Source of the DNA: Pararoseomonas baculiformis | GTDB lineage: Bacteria > Pseudomonadota > Alphaproteobacteria > Acetobacterales > Acetobacteraceae | Assembly: GCF_017813395.1 (NCBI RefSeq) | Contig: NZ_JAGIZB010000006.1 | Location: 62,001-126,000 of the forward strand | Reading direction: 5' to 3' | DNA: 64,000 bases | Shown: in pieces, positions 1 to 8,262 of the stretch | Layout of the letters: the number at the start of each line of letters is the position of its first letter | Position numbering within the stretch: the stretch's first letter is position 1 | The notes under the pieces: generated by a model | The model's input: the letters and a program-made list of their open reading frames with translations, nothing else | What the model was told of the DNA's origin: nothing | The model's database searches: none | Position numbers and translations under genes: made by a program

Positions 1-1788
1 CTGGCGGAGGTCGCCGCGCCATCCCGGCCCGGGCGGATGTTGCCCTGGCTGCTGGCCGTGCTGGTCCTGGCCGGCGGTGGCCTGGGATGGGTCTGGGCCA
101 GGGGTCCGGCCGGGCGGCAGCTGGCCGAGGTGCCCCCGCCGGCGCCGACACCGGTCGTCGAGCGCTCCGTCGCGGAGCCGCCTGCCCCGGCGGCCCTGTC
201 CGTGCCTCAGCCTGAGATTCCTCCCCGGCCCGCCCTGCCGCTCCTGGAGAGGCTGACGACGCCCTCCCCGGCTCCCGAGGCGGCTGTTCCGTCCCCGCCG
301 GAACCGCCCGTCGCGGCCGCGCTGCCAGGGGAGGACGAGGATGTGCCCGCGGTCGCGCCGGAGCGCCCGGGACCGGCAGCGGCTTCGCTGCCGCTGACGG
401 TCGCGGCCATGGCGCCACCACCGGAGCCGCCGGCCCCTGCCCTGCCCGGAAGCCTGCCACGTCCGGAGCATCCGCCCCTGCCGGCTGCCGTGCCGCTGGC
501 CGTGCCGGAGGAGCACCCATCGGCCATTCCCGGGCCGGAGGAGATGATGCGGGCGGATCTTCCGCCCGGGGAGCCCGTGGCCGCAGCCCCCATTCCTTCC
601 ATGCAGGCCGGGCTCACCAGCGCGGATGTGCAGCCGGAGGGCATCGAGCCGCAGGGGCCAGCGGCATCGGCGGGTGTCGGACCCGGAGCGGACCATGCTT
701 CGGCAGAGGCTCCGCCGGTGCGGGGAGAGGCGCAGCCCGCCGATGAGCCTCCGCCCGTGTCGGTTCAGGCCGAGGCCGCACCGGGAGAAGCTCTGGCGGA
801 AGCTCCAGCTGGATTGGTGGAGGCCGTGCCCGCCCCGGAGGACAGGGCGCCAGAGCCTCCGCCGACGGTGGCTCAGGTTGAGGCCGCGCCGGAAACGGCT
901 CAGCCGGAGTCCACGGTCGGGCCGGTAGAGATCGCGCCCGCCTCGGATGCGATGGCTCCTGAGACGCCGTCCGTAGCGGCGCAGGTCGAGGCCGCGCTGG
1001 AGAGCGCTCAGCTGGAATCCACGGTTGGACCGGCGGAGATCGCGCCCGTCTCGGATGCGATGGCGCCTGAGACGCCGTCCGTAGCGGCGCAGGTCGAGGC
1101 CGAACTGGAGAGGGCTCAGCTGGAGGCTCCGGCCTTGCCTGTGGAGGCCGCTCCGGCCCTGGAGGACAGGGTGCCAGAGCCTCCGCCGGTTGCGGCGCAG
1201 GTTGAGGCTGCACCGGAAGGGGTTCGACCGGAGGTCGCTCCTCCGGAAGCTCCGGCCGCGAGGGAAACGGCGCCGGAAACGCCGCCGGCAGCGGTGCAGG
1301 CTGAGGCGGCGCCGGAAGGGGTTCAGCCGGAAGCCCCGGCTGTACCGGAGCGGGCCGCACCGGCCCAGGACATGGTGCGGCCAGAGGCTCCGCCGGCGGC
1401 GATGCAGGCCGCCCCCGCGCCGGAGGCCCGGCCGGAGGCCCCGCCGGTGCGGAGCGGGCCCGCGCCCGCGGCTCCTCGCCCGCCATCTCCCCCATCCGCG
1501 GCCCTGTCGCCGGCGCTGCTGGAAGCGTTGGTGCGGCGCGCGGACTCCTTGATGGCGATCGGCGACGTCTCGGCGGCGCGGCTGCTCTATGAGCGCGCGG
1601 CCACGGCGGGCAGTGCCCCGGCCGCCACGGGGATGGGCCGCAGCTACGACCCGGCCGTGCTGGCGGAGCTGCGGGTGCGCGGCCTGCGCCCGGATCCGGC
1701 GCAGGCGGCCAGCTGGTATCGCCGCGCCATCCAGATGGGCGATCCGTCGGCGGCGGCCCTTCTGCGCCGGCTGCCCGGGGGAAGATGA
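1..1788 (+). CDS. Ala/Pro-rich membrane-anchored protein with C-terminal Sel1-like region (possibly 5'-partial)
   Basis: Not a recognised named family. The reading frame is open from base 1. The first ATG is at 37 (583 aa from there), but 12 in-frame codons precede it, so the true start may lie outside the window. A hydrophobic segment follows the ATG directly (residues about 2-22). Then come about 450 residues of Pro/Ala/Glu-rich low-complexity sequence, probably extracytoplasmic and extended. The last 90 residues are different: they contain LYERAATAGSAPAATGMG and AASWYRRAIQMGDPSAAALL, which read as Sel1/TPR-like helical repeats. A 108-bp tandem duplication lies inside the low-complexity part. 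The stop overlaps the upstream in-frame ATG of the TAXI receptor gene. A role in envelope-spanning scaffolding is only a guess. Confidence 0.7.
   Translation: MAEVAAPSRPGRMLPWLLAVLVLAGGGLGWVWARGPAGRQLAEVPPPAPTPVVERSVAEPPAPAALSVPQPEIPPRPALPLLERLTTPSPAPEAAVPSPPEPPVAAALPGEDEDVPAVAPERPGPAAASLPLTVAAMAPPPEPPAPALPGSLPRPEHPPLPAAVPLAVPEEHPSAIPGPEEMMRADLPPGEPVAAAPIPSMQAGLTSADVQPEGIEPQGPAASAGVGPGADHASAEAPPVRGEAQPADEPPPVSVQAEAAPGEALAEAPAGLVEAVPAPEDRAPEPPPTVAQVEAAPETAQPESTVGPVEIAPASDAMAPETPSVAAQVEAALESAQLESTVGPAEIAPVSDAMAPETPSVAAQVEAELERAQLEAPALPVEAAPALEDRVPEPPPVAAQVEAAPEGVRPEVAPPEAPAARETAPETPPAAVQAEAAPEGVQPEAPAVPERAAPAQDMVRPEAPPAAMQAAPAPEARPEAPPVRSGPAPAAPRPPSPPSAALSPALLEALVRRADSLMAIGDVSAARLLYERAATAGSAPAATGMGRSYDPAVLAELRVRGLRPDPAQAASWYRRAIQMGDPSAAALLRRLPGGR
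898..1113 (+). repeat. 108-bp tandem duplication inside the Pro/Ala-rich gene
   Basis: Bases 898-1005 and 1006-1113 are two adjacent near-identical units of exactly 108 bp, encoding two 36-residue units that share ASDAMAPETPSVAAQVEA or its variant with VSDAM. The multiple of three keeps the frame open. Looser relatives of the unit (VEAAP and AAQVEA blocks) occur on both sides, so the linker appears to have grown by duplication. Confidence 0.85.
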
Positions 1789-1823
1789 GCGGCCACCAGC
1801 CGCCAAGAGGGAGAAGCGTGAGG

Positions 1824-2822
1824 ATGACCATCACCCCGACGAGGCGCGGCCTGTTGCTGGCGGGCGCCCTTGCCCTGCCCGCCCTGCGGCACGCGGAGGC
1901 GCAGGCGCCGTCCGCGCCACAGGGGGCCAGCCTGGCGGCGATGGTAGCGCGGGCCAATGCGGGCACGGTGGGGGTGGTCTCGGGCGGGGTGGACGGGACC
2001 TATATCCGCATCGCCGCGGACCTGGCGGCGGTGCTGGACGATGGCGAGCGGCTGCGCGTGCTGCCCATCATCGGGCGGGGCTCGGTGCAGAACATCTCGG
2101 ACATCATGTTCGTGCGCGGCGTGGATATCGGGATCGTGCAGTCCGACGCGCTCGCCTATGTGCGCAGCCGGCGGATGTTTCCCGGCGTGGCGCAGATGAT
2201 CCAGTACATCACCAAGCTCTATGACGAGGAGGTGCATGTGCTGGTGCGCGCGGGGATCGGGAGCGTGCAGGATCTCGCGGGGCAGCGCGTGAACGTGGAC
2301 GTGACGGGCAGCGGCACGGCCATGACCGCCTCCCTGATCTTCGAGGCGCTGGGGATTGCGCCCGAATTCGTGCATGACCCGCAGGACACGGCGCTGGAGC
2401 GGCTGAAGCGCGGGGAGATCGCGGCGCTGGTCTATGTGGCGGGCAAGCCGGCGCGGCTCTTCGGAGGGCTGACGGCCGATGCGGGGCTGCGCTTCCTGCC
2501 GCTGCCGATGGCCGCGGCGCTGATGGAGACCTACCTGCCCTCCCGCCTCACGCATGAGCAGTATCCCGCGCTGATCCCCGAGGATGCGCCGGTCGAGACG
2601 CTGGCGGTGGGTGCCGTCATGGCTGTCTATGCCTGGGCACCGGGAACGGAGCGGTTCCGCAAGGTGGCGGGCTTCGTGGATGCGTTGCACAGCCGCTTCG
2701 AGCGGTTTCTCCAGCCGCCGCGCCACCCGAAATGGCGCGAGGTGAACCTGGAGGCGCAGGTGCCGGGCTGGGTGCGCTTCAACTCGGCGCAGGAGCCGCC
2801 GCCGCGCGGTGGCCGCCCATGA
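1824..2822 (+). CDS. TAXI-family TRAP transporter solute-binding protein
   Basis: Periplasmic receptor of the TAXI type (TRAP-associated extracytoplasmic immunogenic), which normally hands a carboxylate to a fused TRAP permease. The N-terminus has a twin-arginine signal, TRRGLLLAGALALPAL. The mature part contains VVSGGVDGTYIRIAADLA and GSVQNISDIMFVRGVDIGIV, typical of the family start, and DVTGSGTAMTASLIFEALG in the hinge. I take ATG 1824 (332 aa) because GAGGGAGA lies about 10 bases upstream; an in-frame ATG at 1785 would overlap the previous gene. No TRAP membrane gene is adjacent, so the receptor is an orphan here and its ligand is unknown. Confidence 0.85.
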   Translation: MTITPTRRGLLLAGALALPALRHAEAQAPSAPQGASLAAMVARANAGTVGVVSGGVDGTYIRIAADLAAVLDDGERLRVLPIIGRGSVQNISDIMFVRGVDIGIVQSDALAYVRSRRMFPGVAQMIQYITKLYDEEVHVLVRAGIGSVQDLAGQRVNVDVTGSGTAMTASLIFEALGIAPEFVHDPQDTALERLKRGEIAALVYVAGKPARLFGGLTADAGLRFLPLPMAAALMETYLPSRLTHEQYPALIPEDAPVETLAVGAVMAVYAWAPGTERFRKVAGFVDALHSRFERFLQPPRHPKWREVNLEAQVPGWVRFNSAQEPPPRGGRP

Positions 2823-2931
2823 TCATGACGAGCACCACAATCGGGCCATAAGTCCGCCGGTTTCTCTCTCCAAAACTGCGCGCGGGGTGGGGCGTTTCGC
2901 TGGGGAGACGTCTCATTCCGCGGAGGCCGCC

Positions 2932-3528
2932 ATGCGCAGCATCAGGGTTCTTCCCGCCATTGCCATAGCCGGCTCCCTGCTCGCGGGTTGCGCGCCGGAG
3001 CTGCAGGGCGAGTACTACGCGGGCAGCTACTACCAGCAGCCCACCTATGGGCAGCCCGTCGCACCCTACACGACCTATGTGGTGCCCCCGGCGAGCGGTG
3101 CCTATGTCGTGCCGCCGGGCCGGCCGGATGGCGGCTCCCTTTCCTGGCGGGAGCCGGATCCCCGGTACCGCTCCTATGGATCGCCCTATGACCGCTTCGG
3201 CGAGCGGCGCTTCGAGGACCGGCGCCCTGATGACCGGCGCTATGATGACCGGCGCCTCTACGGCTCGCCCTACCCGCCCCAGGCCATCCAGCCGGGCGAA
3301 CGGTCCTATGGCTGGGATTTCCGGGATCGCCGGCAGGATTCGGCCGAGTACCGCCCGGATGGCGGCCGGTACGATGGCAACCGCCACGATGGCTGGCGGG
3401 ACCAGGGCCAGGCCGATGACCGCCGGGATGATTCGTCCTTCGGCTATCGCGGGGACGCGGCGCAGGCGCCCGGGGATGGCCGCAGCGGCTCCGATTCCCT
3501 CGGCCTCGGCCCGCGGCGCTGGCGATAG
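2932..3528 (+). CDS. Predicted lipoprotein rich in Tyr, Asp and Arg
   Basis: 198 aa from ATG 2932, which has GGAGG 5-9 bases upstream; a longer in-frame start at 2809 would overlap the TAXI gene and hide the signal peptide. The N-terminus MRSIRVLPAIAIAGSLLAGC is a lipoprotein signal with lipobox LLAGC, so Cys20 should be acylated. The mature protein is low complexity: YAGSYYQQP near the start, then charged runs such as RRPDDRRYDDRRLYG and RYDGNRHDGWRDQG. No enzymatic motif was seen. Similar Tyr/Arg-rich outer-membrane lipoproteins of alphaproteobacteria have no assigned role. It is most likely transcribed alone, from the 109-bp gap upstream. Confidence 0.75.
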   Translation: MRSIRVLPAIAIAGSLLAGCAPELQGEYYAGSYYQQPTYGQPVAPYTTYVVPPASGAYVVPPGRPDGGSLSWREPDPRYRSYGSPYDRFGERRFEDRRPDDRRYDDRRLYGSPYPPQAIQPGERSYGWDFRDRRQDSAEYRPDGGRYDGNRHDGWRDQGQADDRRDDSSFGYRGDAAQAPGDGRSGSDSLGLGPRRWR

Positions 3529-3532
3529 CGGG

Positions 3533-3865
3533 CTAGTCCACGATGAAGAGCCGCGCGCCGGTCTCCGTGGAGGAGCGGTGCGCGGCATCGCCGAAATCCG
3601 AGACGGTGTAGCCCTGGCCCGGGCCGAAGGTGAAGACGCGGCCGTCCTTCAGCTCGGTTTTCAGCTCGCCCTCCAGCACGTAGAGGACATGGCCGCGGTC
3701 GCACCAGTGATCGGCCAGGTAGCCCGGCGTGTATTCCACCACGCGCATCCGCACATCGCCGTTGTTCAGGGTGCGCCAGGTGGCGGAGCCGGTCTCGCCC
3801 GGATGCTCGCTGGCCGGGAGGGCATCCCAGTGGACGGCGGTGAAGGGCAGTTCGGGCAGTTTCAC
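3533..3865 (-). CDS. DHCW-motif cupin-fold protein
   Basis: Small single-domain cupin. It carries DHWCDRGHVLYVLEGELKTE, the metal-site strand pair of the DHCW-motif cupin family, followed by FTFGPGQGYTVSDFGDAAHR, which holds the second cupin motif and its His. I choose GTG 3865 (110 aa) because the product then begins VKLPELPFTAVHWD, as in the family, with GAGGGA 8 bases upstream. An ATG at 3919 would add 18 residues without family character. It converges on the lipoprotein gene with only 4 bases between the stops. The function of the family is not established; a small-molecule or metal-binding role is inferred from the fold. Confidence 0.8.
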   Translation of the reverse strand: MKLPELPFTAVHWDALPASEHPGETGSATWRTLNNGDVRMRVVEYTPGYLADHWCDRGHVLYVLEGELKTELKDGRVFTFGPGQGYTVSDFGDAAHRSSTETGARLFIVD

Positions 3866-4011
3866 GGCGGGTTTCCCTCGGGGGCGGGCATGGCCCGGTG
3901 CGGAGGATAGGCCCGCCACCAGGGCCGCGCGAAGGCCCTGGACGGCCGGGCGGCGCGGTTCCTTAATCCCCCGGAGCGTGCGCGAAGGCGCGCATCGGAG
4001 AGGAAAGATTC

Positions 4012-4839
4012 ATGTCCAGGATCACCATCGCGCGCCGGCTCGTGCTCGCCGCCGCACTGCTCCTCGGCGCAGGCGCCGCCCAGGCGCAGCAGACCAGGCC
4101 CAGCGTGCAGGCGCTGGATGAGCGGCCGGCCTCGGCCATCTTCATCGGGAACAGCTTCTTCTACTACAACAACTCGATGCACGGGCATCTGCGCAGCCTG
4201 ATCACCGGCGCGGGCGAGAGGCGGCCCTTCTCCGGCGTTTCGGTCACCATCAGCGGATCGGGCTTCGAGTGGCATGACGTGGAATCCTATTTCCGCCCGA
4301 ACGCCCTCGGCTCCTATTCCTTCGACAACGACAACAACATCGTCTTCAACAACCGCGCGCGGCTGTTCGACATCGCGGTGATGATGGATTGCAGCCAGTG
4401 CCCCATCCATCCGCGCCTGGGCAGCGTCTTCACCGACTATGCGAAGCGGCACAGCGAGACGGTGCGGCGCCACGGGGCGAAGCCCGTGTTCTTCATGTCC
4501 TGGGCCTATGCCGACAAGCCCGAGATGACCGAGCAGCTGGCCGAGGCCTATACGCGCGCGGGCAACGACAACGACGCCCTCGTCATCCCCGCCGGCCTTG
4601 CCTTCGCGCGCAGCATCCGGGAGCGGCCGGAGCTGAACCTCTATGTGGCGGACAAGCGGCATCCGAGCCTGGCCGGCACCTATCTGGCGGCGACCACCAC
4701 CTATGCCGCGATCTTCGGCACCTCGCCCGAAGGGAACCGCTACACGGCCGGGCTGGAGCCGGAGACGGCGCGCTTCCTGCAGACGGTCGCGTGGCAGACG
4801 GTGCGGGACTATCTGGGCACGCGGCGGGCGGCGAACTGA
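4012..4839 (+). CDS. Exported SGNH/GDSL-hydrolase-like protein (DUF4886-like)
   Basis: 275 aa with a cleavable signal peptide (ARRLVLAAALLLGAGAAQAQ). After it comes AIFIGNSFFYYNNSMHGHL, which looks like SGNH block I with GNS as the nucleophile-bearing turn. Near the C-terminus DKRHPSLAGTYLAATT matches block V (D-x-x-H), the usual catalytic Asp and His. The middle contains MMDCSQCPIHP, with two cysteines that could form a disulfide. DUF4886 proteins show the same ends. The start is supported by AGAGGA 7 bases upstream. Substrate unknown; the export signal and fold suggest a periplasmic esterase or deacetylase. It stands alone between convergent neighbours. Confidence 0.7.
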   Translation: MSRITIARRLVLAAALLLGAGAAQAQQTRPSVQALDERPASAIFIGNSFFYYNNSMHGHLRSLITGAGERRPFSGVSVTISGSGFEWHDVESYFRPNALGSYSFDNDNNIVFNNRARLFDIAVMMDCSQCPIHPRLGSVFTDYAKRHSETVRRHGAKPVFFMSWAYADKPEMTEQLAEAYTRAGNDNDALVIPAGLAFARSIRERPELNLYVADKRHPSLAGTYLAATTTYAAIFGTSPEGNRYTAGLEPETARFLQTVAWQTVRDYLGTRRAAN

Positions 4840-4857
4840 GGCGGGCTGCCGCCCGGA

Positions 4858-5814
4858 TCATCCCCCCAGGGGCAGCCTGATCGCGCAGGTCAGGCCGCCA
4901 TCCTCGGTGCCGAGTCTGGCATGCCCGCCCAGGGCGAAGACGAGGGCCTCCTCGATCATCGGCCAGGCGCCGCCGGGCGGCGTGCCGCCGCGCTCGGCCC
5001 AGCGGAGGCGGAGATGGCGCTCGGGGCCTTCCCCCTCGAGCGCCCAGGTGATCGAGAGATCGCCTTCGGGGGAGGCCAGTGCACCCTGCCGCGCCGAATG
5101 GGCGGCGAGCTCATGCAGGGCGAGGGCGAGCGGCTCGGCGATGCCCGGCGGAAGGGACACGGGCGGTCCCCCGGTCCGGGCAGCGGCGCCAGGGTGGCGC
5201 AGCGGCTCGACCTCACCTCTCACCAGGGCGGAGAGATCGGCGCCCGCGAGGCGCTGCGCCCGGCCGAGGGCGGCGAGGCGGCCTCCGAAGGCCCGTTCCT
5301 CCTCCGGCGCCGTGAGGGTGCGCGCGGCGATGGCGCGGATGCTCCCCAGAAGGGCTTCGGTGCGCTGGCGCAGGGCTTCGGCGCCCGTATGGGGCTGCCC
5401 TTCCCGCGTGACGTCGCGCTGGATGGAGAGCCAGTGCGTGACGGCGCCATCGAGGCCGAGGATGGGCAGCACCACCCATTGGTTCCGATAGGCTTCCCCG
5501 TTCCGGCGGTAGTTCAGCGTGGCGCCGATGAAGTGCCGCCTTTCCCGCAGATCCCTCCTCAGCCGATCCAGCTCGGCCTGGTCCGTGCCCGGGCCCTGAA
5601 GGATGCGGGGCGTCTGGCCGAGCAGTTCGGCGGCGGGATAGCCGGTGATGGCTTCGAAATGCGCGTTGGCGTAGCGAATGGACGGGCCGGGCGGGTCCAG
5701 CGCGGCATCCGTGATGATGACCGCGAGGCCCGCGACATCGAGGGCCGAGCCGAGCAGCGCGGCGGAGAGGGCACCGACGCTGCCCGGGAGATCGGGGAGC
5801 ACTGCCTCAGCCAT
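4858..5814 (-). CDS. PAS protein with a degenerate HWE-type histidine kinase domain
   Basis: 318 aa. Residues about 25-138 form a PAS domain (YANAHFEAITGYPAAELLGQ, then GQTPRILQG and a closing QRDVT); the LOV photo-cysteine position is not Cys. Residues about 145-316 align with HWE/HisKA_2 kinases: LRQRTEALLGSIRAIAARTL corresponds to the phospho-acceptor helix, and LALALHELAAHSARQGALA to the N box. The expected acceptor His is Gln150 and the N-box Asn is His239, so both phosphotransfer and Mg-ATP chelation should fail. It is therefore probably a pseudokinase or binding scaffold. Its start overlaps the end of cbpM by 8 bases, so it is the last gene of the cbpA-cbpM operon. Confidence 0.75.
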   Translation of the reverse strand: MAEAVLPDLPGSVGALSAALLGSALDVAGLAVIITDAALDPPGPSIRYANAHFEAITGYPAAELLGQTPRILQGPGTDQAELDRLRRDLRERRHFIGATLNYRRNGEAYRNQWVVLPILGLDGAVTHWLSIQRDVTREGQPHTGAEALRQRTEALLGSIRAIAARTLTAPEEERAFGGRLAALGRAQRLAGADLSALVRGEVEPLRHPGAAARTGGPPVSLPPGIAEPLALALHELAAHSARQGALASPEGDLSITWALEGEGPERHLRLRWAERGGTPPGGAWPMIEEALVFALGGHARLGTEDGGLTCAIRLPLGG

Positions 5815-6097
5815 GCTGGGCCCGGGTCTGTTCCAGGGCTTCCGCCACGCGGCGGAGCTGGCGGCGGGCCTGATGCAGGCGGTCCAGGAGGTTCAGCACG
5901 ACGGGCATGGCGGCTTCGTTAACCTCCAGATCCTCGTGCAGTTCCAGGATGAGGCGGCATCGGGCCACGTCGATCTCCTGGAAGACATAGCCGCCCTCGT
6001 GCCGTTCGGGGCGGACCCAGCCCTCGGCGATCCAGGCTTCCAGCCGGGCGGGATCCAGGCCAGAGACGCGCAGCAGCACGGCCTCGAAGGTGATCAT
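5807..6097 (-). CDS. cbpM: Chaperone modulator CbpM
   Basis: Short MerR-like helical protein that binds the J domain of CbpA and inhibits its co-chaperone activity. The 96-aa product [20 protein letters not shown], then AWIAEGWVRPERHEGGYVFQ and EIDVARCRLILELHEDLEV, has the CbpM pattern: a winged helix followed by a coiled-coil tail (LLDRLHQARRQLRRVAEALE). ATG 6097 is chosen because it overlaps the cbpA stop as ATGA; the longer frame to 6148 runs into cbpA. It is translationally coupled to cbpA upstream and to the PAS pseudokinase gene downstream. Confidence 0.85.
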   Translation of the reverse strand: MITFEAVLLRVSGLDPARLEAWIAEGWVRPERHEGGYVFQEIDVARCRLILELHEDLEVNEAAMPVVLNLLDRLHQARRQLRRVAEALEQTRAQHG

Positions 6098-7065
6098 GCA
6101 CGCCTCCGCATCTCGCCTCGCGGATCGGTGGGGTTCTCCGGTTTCCATCCGCGCAGGAACTCGGCCAGCCGGTCATCGACCGTGCCGAGCACGAGGCGGA
6201 GGGTGACGATGAGGTCGCCGGCGGGGCTGCCGCCCGCCGCGGCCACGCCGCGGCCGCGCAGGCGCATCTGCGTGCCGGCATCCGAGCGGGGCGGGATGGT
6301 GAGCATCACCTCGCCGCGCGGGGTGGGCACGGGGATCCTGGCGCCCAGCACGGCTTCGGAAAGGGTGACGGGAAGCTCCATCCGGAGGTCCCGGCCATCG
6401 CGCGCATAGAACGGGTGGGGGCGGACCTCCACCTCGATCAGGGCATCGCCGTCAGGGCCGCCCTGCAGCCCTGGCCCGCCCCGCCCGCGCAGGCGGAGGA
6501 CCTGGCCATCCTCCAGCCCCGGCGGGATGCGGACATCCAGGTCCCGGCCATCGGGCAGGTTGAGGCGGCGGGTGGCGCCGTTCACGGCATCCAGGAAATC
6601 CACGGCCAGGCGGTAGCGCGCATCGCGGCCGCGGCGGGGGGCCGTGTCCATGCCGCCGCCGCGGAACATGCCGAGGATCTCCTCGAGATCCTCCGGGTCG
6701 AGGCCTGCGCCGCCGCCGGCGCCGCCCCATCCGCCACCCATGCCGCCGAACGGGTCGGCCCCCGCGCCGGTCCCCCGGTAGCGGGCACCCTGGTCGGCTT
6801 CGGCATGGTCCCGGTAATAGCCGCGGGGGGGCACCTCCTGGCCGGAGGCATCAATTTCGCCCCGGTCGAAGCGGGCGCGCTTCGCGGGGTCCGAGAGAAG
6901 GTCATGCGCGGCGTTGGCGGCCTTGAAGCGGGCTTCCGCCGCCGCATCGCCGGGGTTGAGGTCCGGGTGGTTGGCCTTCGCAATCCTGCGAAAGGCCTTC
7001 CGGATCTCCTCCGCATCCGCGGTCCGGCTCACGCCGAGGGTCTGGTAGGGGTCATCGGACGCCAT
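6094..7065 (-). CDS. cbpA: DnaJ-class co-chaperone CbpA
   Basis: 323 aa. Residues 4-70 are a J domain ([20 protein letters not shown]) with the Hsp70-activating HPD at 33-35. Next comes a Gly/Phe-rich linker ([18 protein letters not shown]) and then two C-terminal substrate-binding beta domains, with [20 protein letters not shown] and [20 protein letters not shown]. There is no CxxCxGxG zinc domain, so this is CbpA/type II rather than DnaJ. ATG 7065 removes 13 unlikely residues from the longest frame and puts the J domain at the N-terminus. First gene of cbpA-cbpM-PAS; the promoter should lie in 7066-7273, shared with the divergent accD. Confidence 0.9.
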   Translation of the reverse strand: MASDDPYQTLGVSRTADAEEIRKAFRRIAKANHPDLNPGDAAAEARFKAANAAHDLLSDPAKRARFDRGEIDASGQEVPPRGYYRDHAEADQGARYRGTGAGADPFGGMGGGWGGAGGGAGLDPEDLEEILGMFRGGGMDTAPRRGRDARYRLAVDFLDAVNGATRRLNLPDGRDLDVRIPPGLEDGQVLRLRGRGGPGLQGGPDGDALIEVEVRPHPFYARDGRDLRMELPVTLSEAVLGARIPVPTPRGEVMLTIPPRSDAGTQMRLRGRGVAAAGGSPAGDLIVTLRLVLGTVDDRLAEFLRGWKPENPTDPRGEMRRRA

Positions 7066-7273
7066 GGGCAGCAGGATAACGCGACAAGGCCCGGATTGGT
7101 CCATGCCCTGGCCGAGGTTTGGCCATGCCGGGCGGGAAGGCCTCTTGCGCTGCCCGGCCCGACGCGCCTACGTCCCGCCCGCTGGCGCCCCGCGGGCGGA
7201 AGGCCGGCCCGGTTTCCTGTGGCCCGCCTCCGGCGGGGCCGGGGCCGTGGATGGGCAGCGGATAGGGTTACGG

Positions 7274-8185
7274 ATGAACTGGATCTCCGACTGGGCGCTG
7301 CCCAAGATTCAAACGCTGTTCGGCACCAAGCGCGACGTGCCGGAGAACCTTTGGATCAAGTGCCCGCATTGCGGGGAGATGGTGTTCCACCAGGACCTGG
7401 AGCGGAACCTGCATGTGTGCCCGAAATGCGGGCACCACATGCGGATCTCGGCCCAGCGGCGGCTGGACTACACTTTCGACCCGGGCTGGCAGCGGATCGA
7501 GCTGCCCCGCGCCCCGGCGGACCCGCTGCGCTTCCGGGATTCCCGCCGCTATGGGGACCGGCTGCGCGAGGCGCAGCAGAAGATGGGCATGGATGACGCG
7601 ATCGCCGTCGCGCACGGGACCATCGAGGGCAGGCCGGCCGTGGCCGCGGCCTTCGAATTCGCCTTCATGGGCGGCTCCATGGGCGCGGGCGTAGGCGAGG
7701 GGATCGTCACCGCCGCGCGGCTGGCGGTGCTGCAGGATGCGCCGCTGATCGTCTTCACCGCCTCGGGCGGGGCGCGAATGCAGGAGGGGGCGGTTTCCCT
7801 CATGCAGCTGCCGCGCACGGTGATCGCGACCCGCATGGTGAAGGAGGCGGGGCTGCCCTTCATCGTGGTGCTCTGCGACCCCACCACGGGCGGCGTGACG
7901 GCCAGCTTCGCCATGCTGGGGGATATCCAGATCGCCGAGCCCGGCGCGCTGATCGGCTTCGCGGGCGCCCGCGTGATCGAGCAGACCGTGCGCGAGAAGC
8001 TGCCGGAAGGGTTCCAGCGGGCGGAATACCTGCTGGAGCACGGCATCCTGGACATGGTCGTGCGCCGGCAGGAGATGAAGGCGACGCTGGCGAGGCTGAT
8101 CGGCTTCCTGCGCCCGGCCGCGCCGGCCGTGGCGGAGGAGCCCGCCGCGCCGCCGGCCCCGGCGCCCGTTCCGGCCGCCGAATAG
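7274..8185 (+). CDS. accD: Acetyl-CoA carboxylase carboxyltransferase subunit beta
   Basis: Catalyses, with AccA, the transfer of CO2 from biotin to acetyl-CoA to give malonyl-CoA, the first step of fatty-acid synthesis. 303 aa, starting [20 protein letters not shown]. The zinc finger is [20 protein letters not shown] plus PKCG. The crotonase-fold body has the conserved [20 protein letters not shown] and [20 protein letters not shown]. The Pro/Ala-rich tail after residue 280 is a lineage extension. ATG 7274 is preceded by the divergent cbpA promoter region; folC follows, the usual accD-folC order of proteobacteria. Confidence 0.97.
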   Translation: MNWISDWALPKIQTLFGTKRDVPENLWIKCPHCGEMVFHQDLERNLHVCPKCGHHMRISAQRRLDYTFDPGWQRIELPRAPADPLRFRDSRRYGDRLREAQQKMGMDDAIAVAHGTIEGRPAVAAAFEFAFMGGSMGAGVGEGIVTAARLAVLQDAPLIVFTASGGARMQEGAVSLMQLPRTVIATRMVKEAGLPFIVVLCDPTTGGVTASFAMLGDIQIAEPGALIGFAGARVIEQTVREKLPEGFQRAEYLLEHGILDMVVRRQEMKATLARLIGFLRPAAPAVAEEPAAPPAPAPVPAAE

Positions 8186-8262
8186 GGCGCTTCGGCCCCG
8201 CGCCCGGCGCGGGGCATTACCGGCCGGGGATGCCGGCCCCGACACGAACCGGGATGCCGGCC

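Noticed and set aside
5600-5640. Reading the PAS domain as a blue-light LOV domain
   Set aside because: The motif resembles GxNCRFLQ but reads GQTPRILQ; the flavin-binding Cys is absent, so LOV photochemistry is not expected.
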